A stretch of 64,000 nt of DNA from Manihot esculenta (taxonomy: Eukaryota > Streptophyta > Magnoliopsida > Malpighiales > Euphorbiaceae), in contig NC_035164.2 of the NCBI RefSeq assembly GCF_001659605.2, forward strand, positions 20,864,000 through 20,927,999. The letters run 5' to 3'. This document shows positions 46,628 to 59,700 of the stretch, piece after piece. The number at the start of each line of letters is the position of its first letter. The stretch's first letter is position 1. The translations under genes were made by a program, and so were the position numbers. The notes below the pieces were generated by a model that was not told the DNA's origin, did no database searches, and saw nothing but the letters and a program-made list of their open reading frames with translations.

Positions 46628-47456
46628 AATGCCCAAACTGATGAGCCATACCTGTGGAAACACTGTTCTGATCAAGTGATAAGGAGATGCATTCCAGATC
46701 AAGAGATAGCCTCAGTACTCACATTCTGCCATTCATACAGTTGTGGTGGACATTTTGGACCGCGAAAGACAGCCCATAAGGTACTTGAAAGTAGATTATT
46801 TTGGCCTACTCTTTTTCGGAATTCCTATTTATTTTGCAAATGTGCACGACGCCAACAGACTGGGAATCTAGGGAACAAAAGCCAAATCTCACAGAATCCC
46901 ATCATGGTCTGCGAGGTATTTGATGTATGGGGCATACACTTCATAGGGCTATTTTCGCCATCCTTTGGAGACACTTACATCATCCTTGCAGTGGATTATG
47001 TGTCCAAATGGGTGGAGGCTAGAGCAACCAAAACTGATGATGCAAAAGCAGTAATGGACTTTGTAAAAACCAACATTTTTTACATGCATGGAGTGCCCAA
47101 GGCAATCATCAGTGACAGAGGGATGCATTTTTGCAACAAGATAGTGGAAAACCTTCTCAAAAAGCACAATGTCATACATAAAACATCCATAGCCTACCAC
47201 CCTCAGACAATGGGCAAGCTGAAGTGTCTAATAGAGAAATCAAAGCCATTCTGGAAACGACAGTGGCCCCCAACAGAAAAGATTGGATTGTACGATTGGA
47301 AGATGCTTTATGGGCGTACAAGACAGTCTACAAGACCCCCATTGGGATGTCTCCTTACTGGTTGGTCTATGGAAAAGCCTGCCATCTTCCAGTCGAGCTT
47401 GAACACAAGGCTTACTGGGCTATCAAGAATTGCAACATGGACCTAAAAGAAGTTGG
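46628..47456 (+). pseudogene. Athila integrase fragment, array unit 1
   Basis: Opens with TDEPYLWKHCSDQVIRRC, a zinc-binding region (CHSYSCGGHFGP, then CARRQ; a Cys present in the other units is lost to a 3-bp deletion) and the catalytic core. The first catalytic Asp is replaced by His (WGIHFIGLF). The second is present (ISDRGMHFCN). A one-base deletion in the QT-MGK region near 47211 shifts the frame before the catalytic Glu. The other frame resumes with [10 protein letters not shown] and ends [10 protein letters not shown] at the joint with LTR sequence. Non-functional. Confidence 0.88.
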
Positions 47457-47686
47457 GCTAAACAACCGTCAACTGCATTAAGAAATAGAGATATCTAATC
47501 CTAGCTATCCAAACACATGGTGATATTGCTAGATTATGCAACTTCCTTAGTTTTTACATCAAGTGTTCTTGTATTTGAACAATCTAAGCAATTACGGACT
47601 CAAAATAATTCAAACTAACAATATATTACTTTGCAATCAAGAATCAAGTGGCCATATTAATCAAAATAACAAAGCAATAATGGAAT

Positions 47687-49624
47687 TGATAGAACATATT
47701 TTAGTCCATTTTATCTTGATATTATTGATGATTATTTACATGATTTCTGCTTAATTTAGTGCTCTTGACATTATTTTGCAGAAAATGGTGAAAAGGGACA
47801 TTTTGGAGAAAATACCCTTAAAATTGCCTTAAATGGAGTAAAGGAGAGCAAGCCTGCCAAGTTGAATTCAAGTGAAGCTAAATAAGGAAAGTTCTAAATA
47901 AGGAAAGTGGCAAAGAAGGAAAGAACATTCAGCCAAAGCAATTTGAAATTCAAATTTCAAATCTCCAAGTAGCCTTTTGCTTATTCAAGAAGCTAAGTCT
48001 CAAGTTGCCATAAATGAAGAGCCAAATAAGGAAAGTATTTTGAAATTCAAATCTTCAAGCTTCATATTCAAATTTTGAATTTCAAAATCCAGCTTATTAA
48101 GGAAGCTAAATCCAAAGATCACATGCTTGCCACCTCATGCCTTGCACATTCAAAATTCAAATTGCAAAGGAGGCTCCACCTTCCTTATTAGTGCATGGGC
48201 AGCAAGGAGAGTGTGAAGGCAAGTCTTGGGCACCTTGGGCAGCATCTTGAAGACACTTGGGCAGCAAGCAAAGACCAAACGCCCCACTCCTTGCACTTGA
48301 ACACATGCCCCACGTTTTTCCCTTCTCACATGTGCATGGATGGCACATCTTGGACCAAGGGCATTTTGGGCAGCCTCTTGAAGTCTTTTGGGCAGCCTCT
48401 TGACACCTTGGCAGCCTCTTCACTAATTAGGAAGCAAGTATCATCTAGGGCAACACTTTTCAAGTATAAAAAGACACATAAGGAGCCTCCCCATGCTCTT
48501 TCAAACCCCCCTTAGAGACACCTACGGGATTCACATCTCTTCTTCTACCTTTCTTCTTTTCTTTTATTTTTGATTTTTGTTTCAGCCATGATAGGCTGAA
48601 ATCTTTTCTTCTAGTTGAAGATTAGGTGATGCTTTAGTTGTTTTATGGATTGGGAGACTTGATCAAACATTGTTTATCTTTTGTTATTCAATATTCATAC
48701 AATCTCATGCTTAATTCCATTGTTGCTTTGTTGTTTTGATCAATATGGCCAATTGATTCTTGATTGCAAGGTAATAATATGTTAGTTTGGGTGATTTAAG
48801 TCCGTAATTGCTTGGATTTTTCAAACATAAGAACACATGGTGTAAAAACCAAGGAAATTGTATGATCTAGCAACATCTCATGCATGTGAGTAGTTAGGAT
48901 TGGATCTCTCTATCTCTTCATGTAATTAACAATTGTTTTGATGCCCAAGGCCCAAGGACGTTCATTGGCAATTTGTTAATTAGTAATTAATTAGAGGACG
49001 TTCCCTAATTGGTTTAATCATAAGGAGAGACATGGAGGTGAGAAGCGTCTTCCACCTCCATAACTGATCTATTGAATCAATCAAAAGACACTAAGTGTCA
49101 ATGATCAATCCCAACAACTAAAGTGGATCCAATTCTTCAACTAGAGATTTCTTATTATTTATTTCTCTTTTATTTTATTGTTCGCTTATTTTAATTGCTT
49201 TCAGTAGTTTGTTAATCAAATCAATCTCAAACCCCCCATTTTACTTTTACTGCAATTTATTTTTATTCCGCTTTCAGTTTATCTCGTTTTCAGTTTTATC
49301 TCGTTTCAGTTTGTTTTGCTTTCAGTTTGTTTTGCTTTCAATTTTATCTCGTTTCAATTTGTTTTGCTTTCAGTTTATTTTGCTTTTCGTTTATTTCTCT
49401 TTCAGTTTATTTCGCTTTCAATTTGTTTTGCTTTCCGTTTATCCCATTTTAGTTTATTTCTCTTTCAGTTTATTTTTGTTTCAGTTAATTCTCTTGGTCT
49501 TGATAAGGAAAATAGGTAAGTTCTCAATTCCCTGTGGATTCGATCCTTTCACCACTATCTACAGTTGTAAAATTGTTGATAACCAGAAAGGTTATTTTTG
49601 ACCTGCTTCGACAACCGCGAGTCA
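47687..49624 (+). mobile_element. Solo Athila LTR in array unit 1
   Basis: 1938 bp from TGATAGAACA to CGCGAGTCA, flanked by GGAAT (47682-47686) and TGAAT (49625-49629), a 5-bp target duplication with one mismatch. It is inserted in an inverted LTR of its own family. A TATA-like TATAAAAAG is at 48465. It is longer than other Athila LTRs here mainly through an expanded pyrimidine-rich repeat at about 49255-49490. Confidence 0.88.
49255..49490. repeat. Short tandem repeat of TTTGCTTTCAGTTTATT-type units
   Basis: About a dozen imperfect 17-18-bp units (TTTCAGTTTATTTCGC, TTTGTTTTGC and similar) expand the solo LTR. It is repeated in the other units at about 52563-52798 and 55871-56106. The Phe-rich frames across it are artefacts of the repeat. 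Confidence 0.8.
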
Positions 49625-49932
49625 TGAATCAAGCATCAAATTGCACAAATATTGAATAAACCAAAGATAACAATGTATGTTCAGATCTCACAATCCATAA
49701 AATAACCAAAGTATCACCTAATCTTCAACTAGAATAAAAGGTTTTAGCTACTCATGGCTGAACAAAAAACCAAAAACATGAAAGGAACAAGAAGAGAAGG
49801 AACCGAAGATGAAGAAGGGAGAGATGGAGCGCCTGCCGAACTTGAATCCAAAGGGAAGGAGAGAAGAGAGAGGTCGGCCGGCCTTGAAGAGGTCTTTAAA
49901 TAGTTTTTAGGTGCTGCCCTGGGTCTTCCTTG

Positions 49933-50764
49933 AATGTCCAAACTGATGAGCCATACCTGTGGAAACACTGTTCTGATCAAGTGATAAGGAGATGCATTCC
50001 AGATCAAGAGATAGGCTCAGTACTCACATTCTGCCATTCATACAGTTGCGGTGGACATTTTGGACCGCGAAAGACAGCCCATAAGATACTTGAAAGTAGA
50101 TTATTTTGGCCTACTCTTTTTTGGAATTCCTATTTATTTTGCAGATCATGTGCACGATGCCAACAGACTGGGAATCTAGGGAACAAAAGCCAAATCTCAC
50201 AGAATCCCATCATGGTCTGCGAGGTATTTGATGTATGGGGCATACACTTCATAGGGCTATTTTCGCCATCCTTTGGAGACACTTACATCATCCTTGCAGT
50301 GGATTATGTGTCCAAATGGGTGGAGGCTAGAGCAACCAAAACTGATGATGCAAAAGCAGTAATGGACTTTGTAAAAACCAACATCTTTGACATGCATGGA
50401 GTGCCCAAGGCAATCATCAGTGACAGAGGGATGCATTTTTGCAACAAGATAGTAGAAAACCTTCTCAAAAAGCACAATGTCATACATAAAACATCCATAG
50501 CCTACCACCCTCAGACAATGGGCAAGCTGAAGTGTCTAATAGAGAAATCAAAGCCATTCTGGAAAAGACAGTGGCACCCAACAGAAAAGATTGGATTGTA
50601 CGATTGGAAGATGCTTTATGGGCGTACAGGACAGTCTACAAGACCCCCATTGGGATGTCTCCTTACAGGTTGGTCTATGGAAAAGCCTGCCATCTTCCAG
50701 TCGAGCTTGAACACAAGGCTTACTGGGCTATCAAGAATTGCAACATGGACCTGAAAGAAGTTGG
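49933..50764 (+). pseudogene. Athila integrase fragment, array unit 2
   Basis: Same structure and same lesions as unit 1 (His for the first catalytic Asp, one-base deletion before the catalytic Glu), but the zinc-binding CARCQ is complete. This shows that the 3-bp loss is private to unit 1. It ends at the same integrase-LTR joint. Confidence 0.88.
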
Positions 50765-50994
50765 GCTAAACAACCGTCAACTGCATTAAGAAATAGAGAT
50801 ATCTAATCCTAGCTATCCAAACACATGGTGATATTGCTAGATTATGCAACTTCCTTAGTTTTTACATCAAGTGTTCTTGTATTTGAACAATCTAAGCAAT
50901 TACGGACTCAAAATAATTCAAACTAACAATATATTACTTTGCAATCAAGAATCAAGTGGCCATATTAATCAAAATAACAAAGCAATAACGGAAT

Positions 50995-52932
50995 TGATAG
51001 AACATATTTTAGTCCATTTTATCTTGATATTATTGATGATTATTTACATGATTTCTGCTTAATTTAGTGCTCTTGACATTATTTTGCAGAAAATGGTGAA
51101 AAGGGACATTTTGGAGAAAATACCCTTAAAATTGCCTTAAATGGAGTAAAGGAGAGCAAGCCTGCCAAGTTGAATTCAAGTGAAGCTAAATAAGGAAAGT
51201 TCTAAATAAGGAAAGTGGCAAAGAAGGAAAGAACATTCAGCCAAAGCAATTTGAAATTCAAGTTTCAAATCTCCAAGTAGCCTTTTGCTTATTCAAGAAG
51301 CTAAGTCTCAAGTTGCCATAAATGAAGAGCCAAATAAGGAAAGTATTTTGAAATTCAAATCTTCAAGCTTCATATTCAAATTTTGAATTTCAAAATCCAG
51401 CTTATTAAGGAAGCTAAATCCAAAGATCACATGCTTGCCACCTCATGCCTTGCACATTCAAAATTCAAATTGCAAAGGAGGCTCCACCTTCCTTATTAGT
51501 GCATGGGCAGCAAGGAGAATGTGAAGGCAAGTCTTGGGCACCTTGGGCAGCATCTTGAAGACACTTGGGCAGCAAGCAAAGACCAAACGCCCCACTCCTT
51601 GCACTTGAACACATGCCCCACGTTTTTCCCTTCTCACATGTGCATGCATGGCACATCTTGGACCAAGGGCATTTTGGGCTGCCTCTTGAAGTCTTTTGGG
51701 CAGCCTCTTGACACCTTCGCAGTCTCTTCACTAATTAGGAAGCAAGTATCATCTAGGGCAACACTTTTCAAGTATAAAAAGACACATAAGGAGCCTCCCC
51801 ATGCTCTTTCAAACCCCCCTTAGAGACACCTACGGGATTCACATCTCTTCTTCTACCTTTCTTCTTTTCTTTTATTTTTGATTTTTGTTTCAGCCATGAG
51901 AGGCTGAAATCTTTTATTCTAGTTGAAGATTAGGTGATGCTTTAGTTGTTTTATGGATTGGGAGACTTGATCAAACATTGTTTATCTTTTGTTATTCAAT
52001 ATTCATACAATCTCATGCTTAATTCCATTGTTGCTTTGTTGTTTTGATCAATATGGCCAATTGATTCTTGATTGCAAGGTAATAATATGTTAGTTTGGGT
52101 GATTTAAGTCCGTAATTGCTTGGATTATTCAAACATAAGAACACATGGTGTAAAAACCAAGGAAATTGTATGATCTAGCAACATCTCATGCATGTGAGTA
52201 GTTAGGATTGGATCTCTCTATCTCTTCATGTAATTAACAATTGTTTTGATGCCCAAGGCACAAGGACGTTCATTGGCAATTTGTTAATTAGTAATTAATT
52301 AGAGGACGTTCCCTAATTGGTTTAATCATAAGGAGAGACATGGTGGTGAGAAGCGTCTTCCATCTCCATAACTGATCTATTGAATCAATCAAAAGACACT
52401 AAGTGTCAATGATCAATCCCAACAACTAAAGTGGATCCAATTCTTCAACTAGAGATTTCTTATTATTTATTTCTCTTTTATTTTATTATTCGCTTATTTT
52501 AATTGCTTTCAGTAGTTTGTTAATCAAATCAATCTCAAACCCCCCATTTTACTTTTACTGCAATTTATTTTTATTCCGCTTTCAGTTTATCTCGTTTTTA
52601 GTTTTATCTCGTTTCAGTTTGTTTTGCTTTCAGTTTGTTTTGCTTTCAATTTTATCTCGTTTCAATTTGTTTTGCTTTCAGTTTATTTTGCTTTTCGTTT
52701 ATTTCTCTTTCAGTTTATTTCGCTTTCAATTTGTTTTGCTTTCCGTTTATCCCATTTTAGTTTATTTCTCTTTCAGTTTATTTTTGTTTCAGTTAATTCT
52801 CTTGGTCTTGATAAGGAAAATAGGTAAGTTCTCAATTCCCTGTGGATTCGATCCTTTCACCACTATCTACAGTTGTAAAATTGTTGATAACCAGAAAGGT
52901 TATTTTTGACCTGCTTCGACAACCGCGAGTCA
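50995..52932 (+). mobile_element. Solo Athila LTR in array unit 2
   Basis: 1938 bp, the same ends and the same flanking GGAAT/TGAAT as in unit 1. A TATA-like box is at 51773. It was duplicated with the unit, not inserted independently. Confidence 0.88.
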
Positions 52933-53240
52933 TGAATCAAGCATCAAATTGCACAAATATTGAATAAACCAAAGATAACAATGTATGTTCAGATCTCACA
53001 ATCCATAAAATACCCAAAGTATCACCTAATCTTCAACTAGAATAAAAGGTTTTAGCTACTCATGGCTGAACAAAAAACCAAAAACATGAAAGGAACAAGA
53101 AGAGAAGGAACCGAAGATGAAGAAGGGAGAGATGGAGCGCCTGCCGAACTTGAATCCAAAGGGAAGGAGAGAAGAGAGAGGTCGGCCGGCCTTGAAGAGG
53201 TCTTTAAATAGTTTTTAGGTGCTGCCCTGGGTCTTCCTTG

Positions 53241-54072
53241 AATGTCCAAACTGATGAGCCATACCTGTGGAAACACTGTTCTGATCAAGTGATAAGGAGA
53301 TGCATTCCAGATCAAGAGATAGGCTCAGTACTCACATTCTGCCATTCATACAGTTGCGGTGGACATTTTGGACCGCGAAAGACAGCCCATAAGATACTTG
53401 AAAGTAGATTATTTTGGCCTACTCTTTTTTGGAATTCCTATTTATTTTGCAGATCATGTGCACGATGCCAACAGACTGGGAATCTAGGGAACAAAAGCCA
53501 AATCTCACAGAATCCCATCATGGTCTGCGAGGTATTTGATGTATGGGGCATACACTTCATAGGGCTATTTTCGCCATCCTTTGGAGACACTTACATCATC
53601 CTTGCAGTGGATTATGTGTCCAAATGGGTGGAGGCTAGAGCAACCAAAACTGATGATGCAAAAGCAGTAATGGACTTTGTAAAAACCAACATCTTTGACA
53701 TGCATGGAGTGCCCAAGGCAATCATCAGTGACAGAGGGATGCATTTTTGCAACAAGATAGTAGAAAACCTTCTCAAAAAGCACAATGTCATACATAAAAC
53801 ATCCATAGCCTACCACCCTCAGACAATGGGCAAGCTGAAGTGTCTAATAGAGAAATCAAAGCCATTCTGGAAAAGACAGTGGCACCCAACAGAAAAGATT
53901 GGATTGTACGATTGGAAGATGCTTTATGGGCGTACAGGACAGTCTACAAGACCCCCATTGGGATGTCTCCTTACAGGTTGGTCAATGGAAAAGCCTGCCA
54001 TCTTCCAGTCGAGCTTGAACACAAGGCTTACTGGGCTATCAAGAATTGCAACATGGACCTGAAAGAAGTTGG
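53241..54072 (+). pseudogene. Athila integrase fragment, array unit 3
   Basis: Nearly identical to unit 2 with the shared lesions. A private change turns LVYGK into LVNGK in the shifted frame near 53982. Non-functional. Confidence 0.88.
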
Positions 54073-54302
54073 GCTAAACAACCGTCAACTGCATTAAGAA
54101 ATAGAGATATCTAATCCTAGCTATCCAAACACATGGTGATATTGCTAGATTATGCAACTTCCTTAGTTTTTACATCAAGTGTTCTTGTATTTGAACAATC
54201 TAAGCAATTACGGACTCAAAATAATTCAAACTAACAATATATTACTTTGCAATCAAGAATCAAGTGGCCATATTAATCAAAATAACAAAGCAATAATGGA
54301 AT

Positions 54303-56240
54303 TGATAGAACATATTTTAGTCCATTTTATCTTGATATTATTGATGATTATTTACATGATTTCTGCTTAATTTAGTGCTCTTGACATTATTTTGCAGAAA
54401 ATGGTGAAAAGGGACATTTTGGAGAAAATACCCTTAAAATTGCCTTAAATGGAGTAAAGGAGAGCAAGCCTGCCAAGTTGAATTCAAGTGAAGCTAAATA
54501 AGGAAAGTTCTAAATAAGGAAAGTGGCAAAGAAGGAAAGAACATTCAGCCAAAGCAATTTGAAATTCAAATTTCAAATCTCCAAGTAGCCTTTTGCTTAT
54601 TCAAGAAGCTAAGTCTCAAGTTGCCATAAATGAAGAGCCAAATAAGGAAAGTATTTTGAAATTCAAATCTTCAAGCTTCATATTCAAATTTTGAATTTCA
54701 AAATCCAGCTTATTAAGGAAGCTAAATCCAAAGATCACATGCTTGCCACCTCATGCCTTGCACATTCAAAATTCAAATTGCAAAGGAGGCTCCACCTTCC
54801 TTATTAGTGCATGGGCAGCAAGGAGAGTGTGAAGGCAAGTCTTGGGCACCTTGGGCAGCATCTTGAAGACACTTGGGCAGCAGGCAAAGACCAAACGCCC
54901 CACTCCTTGCACTTGAACACATGCCCCACGTTTTTCCCTTCTCACATGTGCATGGATGGCACATCTTGGACCAAGGGCATTTTGGGCAGCCTCTTGAAGT
55001 CTTTTGGGCAGCCTCTTGACACCTTGGCAGCCTCTTCACTAATTAGGAAGCAAGTATCATCTAGGGCAACACTTTTCAAGTATAAAAAGACACATAAGGA
55101 GCCTCCCCATGCTCTTTCAAACCCCCCTTAGAGACACCTACGGGATTCACATCTCTTCTTCTACCTTTCTTCTTTTCTTTTATTTTTGATTTTTGTTTCA
55201 GCCATGAGAGGCTGAAATCTTTTATTCTAGTTGAAGATTAGGTGATGCTTTAGTTGTTTTATGGATTGGGAGACTTGATCAAACATTGTTTATCTTTTGT
55301 TATTCAATATTCATACAATCTCATGCTTAATTCCATTGTTGCTTTGTTGTTTTGATCAATATGGCCAATTGATTCTTGATTGCAAGGTAATAATATGTTA
55401 GTTTGGGTGATTTAAGTCCGTAATTGCTTGGATTATTCAAACATAAGAACACATGGTGTAAAAACCAAGGAAATTGTATGATCTAGCAACATCTCATGCA
55501 TGTGAGTAGTTAGGATTGGATCTCTCTATCTCTTCATGTAATTAACAATTGTTTTGATGCCCAAGGCCCAAGGACGTTCATTGGCAATTTGTTAATTAGT
55601 AATTAATTAGAGGACGTTCCCTAATTGGTTTAATCATAAGGAGAGACATGGAGGTGAGAAGCGTCTTCCATCTCCATAACTGATCTATTGAACCAATCAA
55701 AAGACACTAAGTGTCAATGATCAATCCCAACAACTAAAGTGGATCCAATTCTTCAAATAGAGATTTCTTATTATTTATTTCTCTTTTATTTTATTATTCG
55801 CTTATTTTAATTGCTTTCAGTAGTTTGTTAATCAAATCAATCTCAAACCCCCTATTTTACTTTTACTGCAATTTATTTTTATTACGCTTTCAGTTTATCT
55901 CGTTTTCAGTTTTATCTCGTTTCAGTTTGTTTTGCTTTCAGTTTATTTTGCTTTCAATTTTATCTCGTTTCAATTTGTTTTGCTTTCAGTTTATTTTGCT
56001 TTTCGTTTATTTCTCTTTCAGTTTATTTCGCTTTCAATTTGTTTTGCTTTCCGTTTATTTCATTTTAGTTTATTTCTCTTTCAGTTTATTTTTGTTTCAG
56101 TTAATTATCTTGGTCTTGATAAGGAAAATAGGTAAGTTCTCAATTCCCTGTGGATTCGTTCCTTTCACCACTATCTACAGTTGTAAAATTGTTGATAACC
56201 AGAAAGGTTATTTTTCACCTGCTTCGACAACCGCGAGTCA
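54303..56240 (+). mobile_element. Solo Athila LTR in array unit 3
   Basis: 1938 bp with the shared ends and flanking duplication. A TATA-like box is at 55081. It has slightly more private substitutions in the pyrimidine-rich part than units 1 and 2. Confidence 0.88.
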
Positions 56241-56548
56241 TGAATCAAGCATCAAATTGCACAAATATTGAATAAACCAAAGATAACAATGTATGTTCAG
56301 ATCTCACAATCCATAAAATAACCAAAGTATCACCTAATCTTCAACTAGAATAAAAGGTTTTAGCTACTCATGGCTGAACAAAAAACCAAAAACATGAAAG
56401 GAACAAGAAGAGAAGGAACCGAAGATGAAGAAGGGAGAGATGGAGCGCCTGCCGAACTTGAATCCAAAGGGAAGGAGAGAAGAGAGAGGTCGGCTGGCCT
56501 TGAAGAGGTCTTTAAATAGTTTTTAGGTGTTGCCCTGGGTCTTCCTTG

Positions 56549-56771
56549 AATGTCCAAACTGATGAGCCATACCTGTGGAAACACTGTTCTGATCAAGTGA
56601 TAAGGAGATGCATTCCAGATCAAGAGATAGGCTCAGTACTCACATTCTGCCATTCATACAGTTGCGGTGGACATTTTGGACCGCGAAAGACAGCCCATAA
56701 GGTACTTACAAGTGGATTATTTTTGCCTACTCTTTTTCGGGATTCCCATTTATTTTGCAGATCATGTGCAC
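56549..56771 (+). pseudogene. Athila integrase, fourth copy, first part
   Basis: Starts like an array unit (TDEPYLWKHCSDQ) but diverges after about 56700 from the array copies. It continues into SCA before being split by the chromovirus at 56772. The other half is at 60385-61218. Its last five bases, TGCAC, are the left target duplication. Confidence 0.85.
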
Positions 56772-59700
56772 TGTAACGACCCCAAAATGGACCGTCACCG
56801 GCGCTAGGATTCAGGTCGGCTTAAGGCCGCCAGAACCCATAGCAAGCCTGCTATACTCTCTGTGTACCTGTAAACCTCATACATGATCATACATTTTCTG
56901 TGAAAATAAAGCTATTACCCTATCACTCTGCATCAATACACAACCCAATCCCACTCGAGATGCATCACAGAACACTGTGAACTCTTCATTACTGACGGGC
57001 AGAGCTAACACTGGTGCTGTTGTCAATCTCCTCTTGAGCTCCTCAAAGCTCTCTTCACACTGGTCTGACCAGATAAACTTCTGGTTCTTCTGAGTCAATT
57101 TGGTCATAGGAGCTGCTATCTTTGAGAAGTTCTGAACGAACCTCCTGTAGTAACCTGCCAGTCCCAGAAAGCTTTTAATCTCAGTTACTGTCGTGGGTCT
57201 GGGCCAGTTAGCTACAGCCTCTATCTTCTTGGGGTCTACCTCAATACCCTCTGCTGATACCACATGTCCTAAGAAGGCAATACTCCGTAACCAAAACTCA
57301 CACTTCGAGAACTTGGCATATAAACCATGCTCTCTCAGTGTCTGCAGAACGATCCTCAGATGCTGGGCATGCTCCTCTGCATCTCTGGAATACACTAAGA
57401 TATCATCGATAAAGACAATGACAAAGTGATCCAGAAATTCACTGAATACCCTGTTCATGAGATCCATAAATGCTGCAGGGGCGTTAGTCAACCCGAACGG
57501 CATCACTAAGAACTCATAATGCCCATACCTGGTCCGGAAAGCTGTCTTAGGCACATCTGCCTCTCTGACTCTCAACTGATGATACCCAGATCTCAGATCT
57601 ATTTTCGAGAAACAACCTGCTCCAGCTAGCTGGTCAAATAGATCATCAATCCGAGGTAAGGGATACCTATTCTTGATAGTGACCTTGTTCAACTGTCTGT
57701 AGTCGATACAAAGTCTGAGGGATCCATCCTTCTTTCTGACAAAGAGCACTGGAGCACCCCAAGGTGAGGTACTAGGGCGGATGAAACCCTTATCTACCAA
57801 GTCCTGCAACTGTTCTTTCAACTCTTTTAACTCTGCTGGCGCCATCCTGTAGGGAGGAATAGAGATAGGTCTGATACCTGGCAGTAATTCTATTTCAAAC
57901 CCTATCTCCCTATCAGGTGGTAGTCCTGGCAAATCGTCTGGGAACACATCGAGAAACTCTCGGACTACTGGTACTGTGGCTGGTTCCCTCACCTGACTGT
58001 CTAGCTCTCTCACATGAGCTAGAAACCCCTGACAACCCCTCCTAAGCAAACGACGAGCCTGAAGGGCTGAAATCATACCTCTGGGTGTACCTCTCCTGTC
58101 TCCTCTGAAGACACACTCTGACCCATCCTGGTCTCTGAGACTCACTAGCTTCTCTCGACAGTCCAACGTAGCACTATATCTAGATAACCAATCCATCCCT
58201 AGAATGACATCAAAATCCATCAAATCTAGAACCACAAGGTCAGCTGGAAGGTATCTACCCTCGATAAACACTGGACTGAAACGACAGACTGACACTGCCA
58301 CTGATGGGTCACATCTAGGTCCACTGACCCAGAGAGGATACTCTAACTCAGAACTGATCAAACCCAATCGCTCTATGGCTCTCGAAGCAATAAAGGAATG
58401 AGAAGCACCGGGGTCCATCAAAGCATACACATCTGAACACCCAATGATGAGATTACCTGACACCACTGTGTTCGACGTGTTAGCCTCCTCCTGTGTCACT
58501 GTGAAAATCCGTGCTGGGGCTACCGGATTTCCACCTCGGGAACCTGCTGCTGAAGTAGAGGCTACCCCTCTCCCTCTACCTCTGCCACTAGTCTGAGGCA
58601 TGACTGGAGCTGCTGGCCGTACAACTGGCTGTACCACACTGCCTGAACTCATCTGCTGGGATGGTACAAAAGTCATCTGCGGACAATCCCGAGCAATATG
58701 CCCTTCCTGTCCACATCGAAAACAAGCTGTAGATCCCAACCGACAAACTCCTCCATGTGGTTTTCCGCATCGTCTGCAGACTGGAGCTGTGCCAGAGCTT
58801 GAGCCACTACCTATTCCCAGACCTGACTTGACTTTACTCCAGAACTTACTCTTTGTTCCTTTTGCTCTATCCCATCTTTTACTGCTTGGTGTGGGGGCTT
58901 TAGAACCCGAAGCCTGTGCCTTTGACTGTTTCTGAATATTGGCACTAGCTTCCATTTTCCTGGCTGCATCTACTATGGCATGGAAACTCTCCTTTTCTGC
59001 TGGAAGAATCAAGGAAGCATACCTGGGATGCAGTCTCATAGTATATCTCCTTGCTTTCTTCTGATCAGTATCATAGGCTTGACCCACGTACTGAAGCAGA
59101 TCCAGGAACTTATCTGTGAATTCATCCACACTCATCTCATCTGTCTGTCTCAACTGTTCAAATTCAATTACTTTCATCTCCCTCGAACTGTCAGGAAAAG
59201 CCCACCCTGCAAACTCATTGGCGAACTCTCCCCATGACATGCTGTCCATTCTAGGCTCCACATAATTTTTAAACCATTCTCTGGCTTTCTTGCATTTTAA
59301 TGTGAAACCTGCCATCTCAATGGCTCTCCTATCATCTGCTCCCAATTCACTGGTTATCATCCTAACTGCTCTGAGGTAATCAAATGGATCATCTCCCGTG
59401 TTGTATTTAGGAGCATCCAATTTCAAATACTCCGTCATTTGGACTTTACCTCCAGATGAGCTAGGGTCATGTCTGTCAACAACAGGGGCTACTGGTTCTG
59501 GTGGTAGTACTGGTTCATTTGGTTCTAGGTGTGCTGCACTTGGATGGGTAGGGGAAGAGGGATACATAGGATATGGTGGATAGTAAGGATAAGGCATATA
59601 AGGCATATAAGGAGGATATGGCACAAAACTCGAGTACTCCGACATACCTTCCATCGGATACTCTGGATAGCCAAAACCCAGGGGTCCAAAACTATCGAAT

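Larger units (their letters stand above)
46628..56548 (+). repeat. Three-unit tandem array of a 3.3-kb Athila-derived chimera
   Basis: Units start at 46628, 49933 and 53241, with a fourth partial start at 56549; spacings are 3305, 3308 and 3308 bp. Each unit has four parts: a plus-strand integrase fragment (about 830 bp), an inverted LTR piece (about 229 bp), a 1938-bp plus-strand solo LTR and a second inverted LTR piece (about 308 bp). Differences between units are sparse single bases plus one 3-bp deletion in unit 1. All breakpoints are shared, so the array arose by tandem amplification after the parts were assembled. Confidence 0.93.

Noticed and set aside
48157..48515. Paired frames of 88 and 106 residues on opposite strands, conserved in three units
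   Set aside because: Conservation reflects duplication of the solo LTR. The frames cover the LTR's TGGGCAGC-rich U3 and TATA region and lack domains.
49209..49601. Phe-rich 130-residue frame, repeated at 52517 and 55825, resembling a membrane protein
   Set aside because: It lies wholly in the pyrimidine-rich micro-repeat and U5 end of a solo LTR, with no homology or proper start.
46628..56548. Tandem integrase frames as a real gene family
   Set aside because: The first catalytic Asp is lost, a shared frameshift is present and the frames end in LTR sequence. They are amplified debris.
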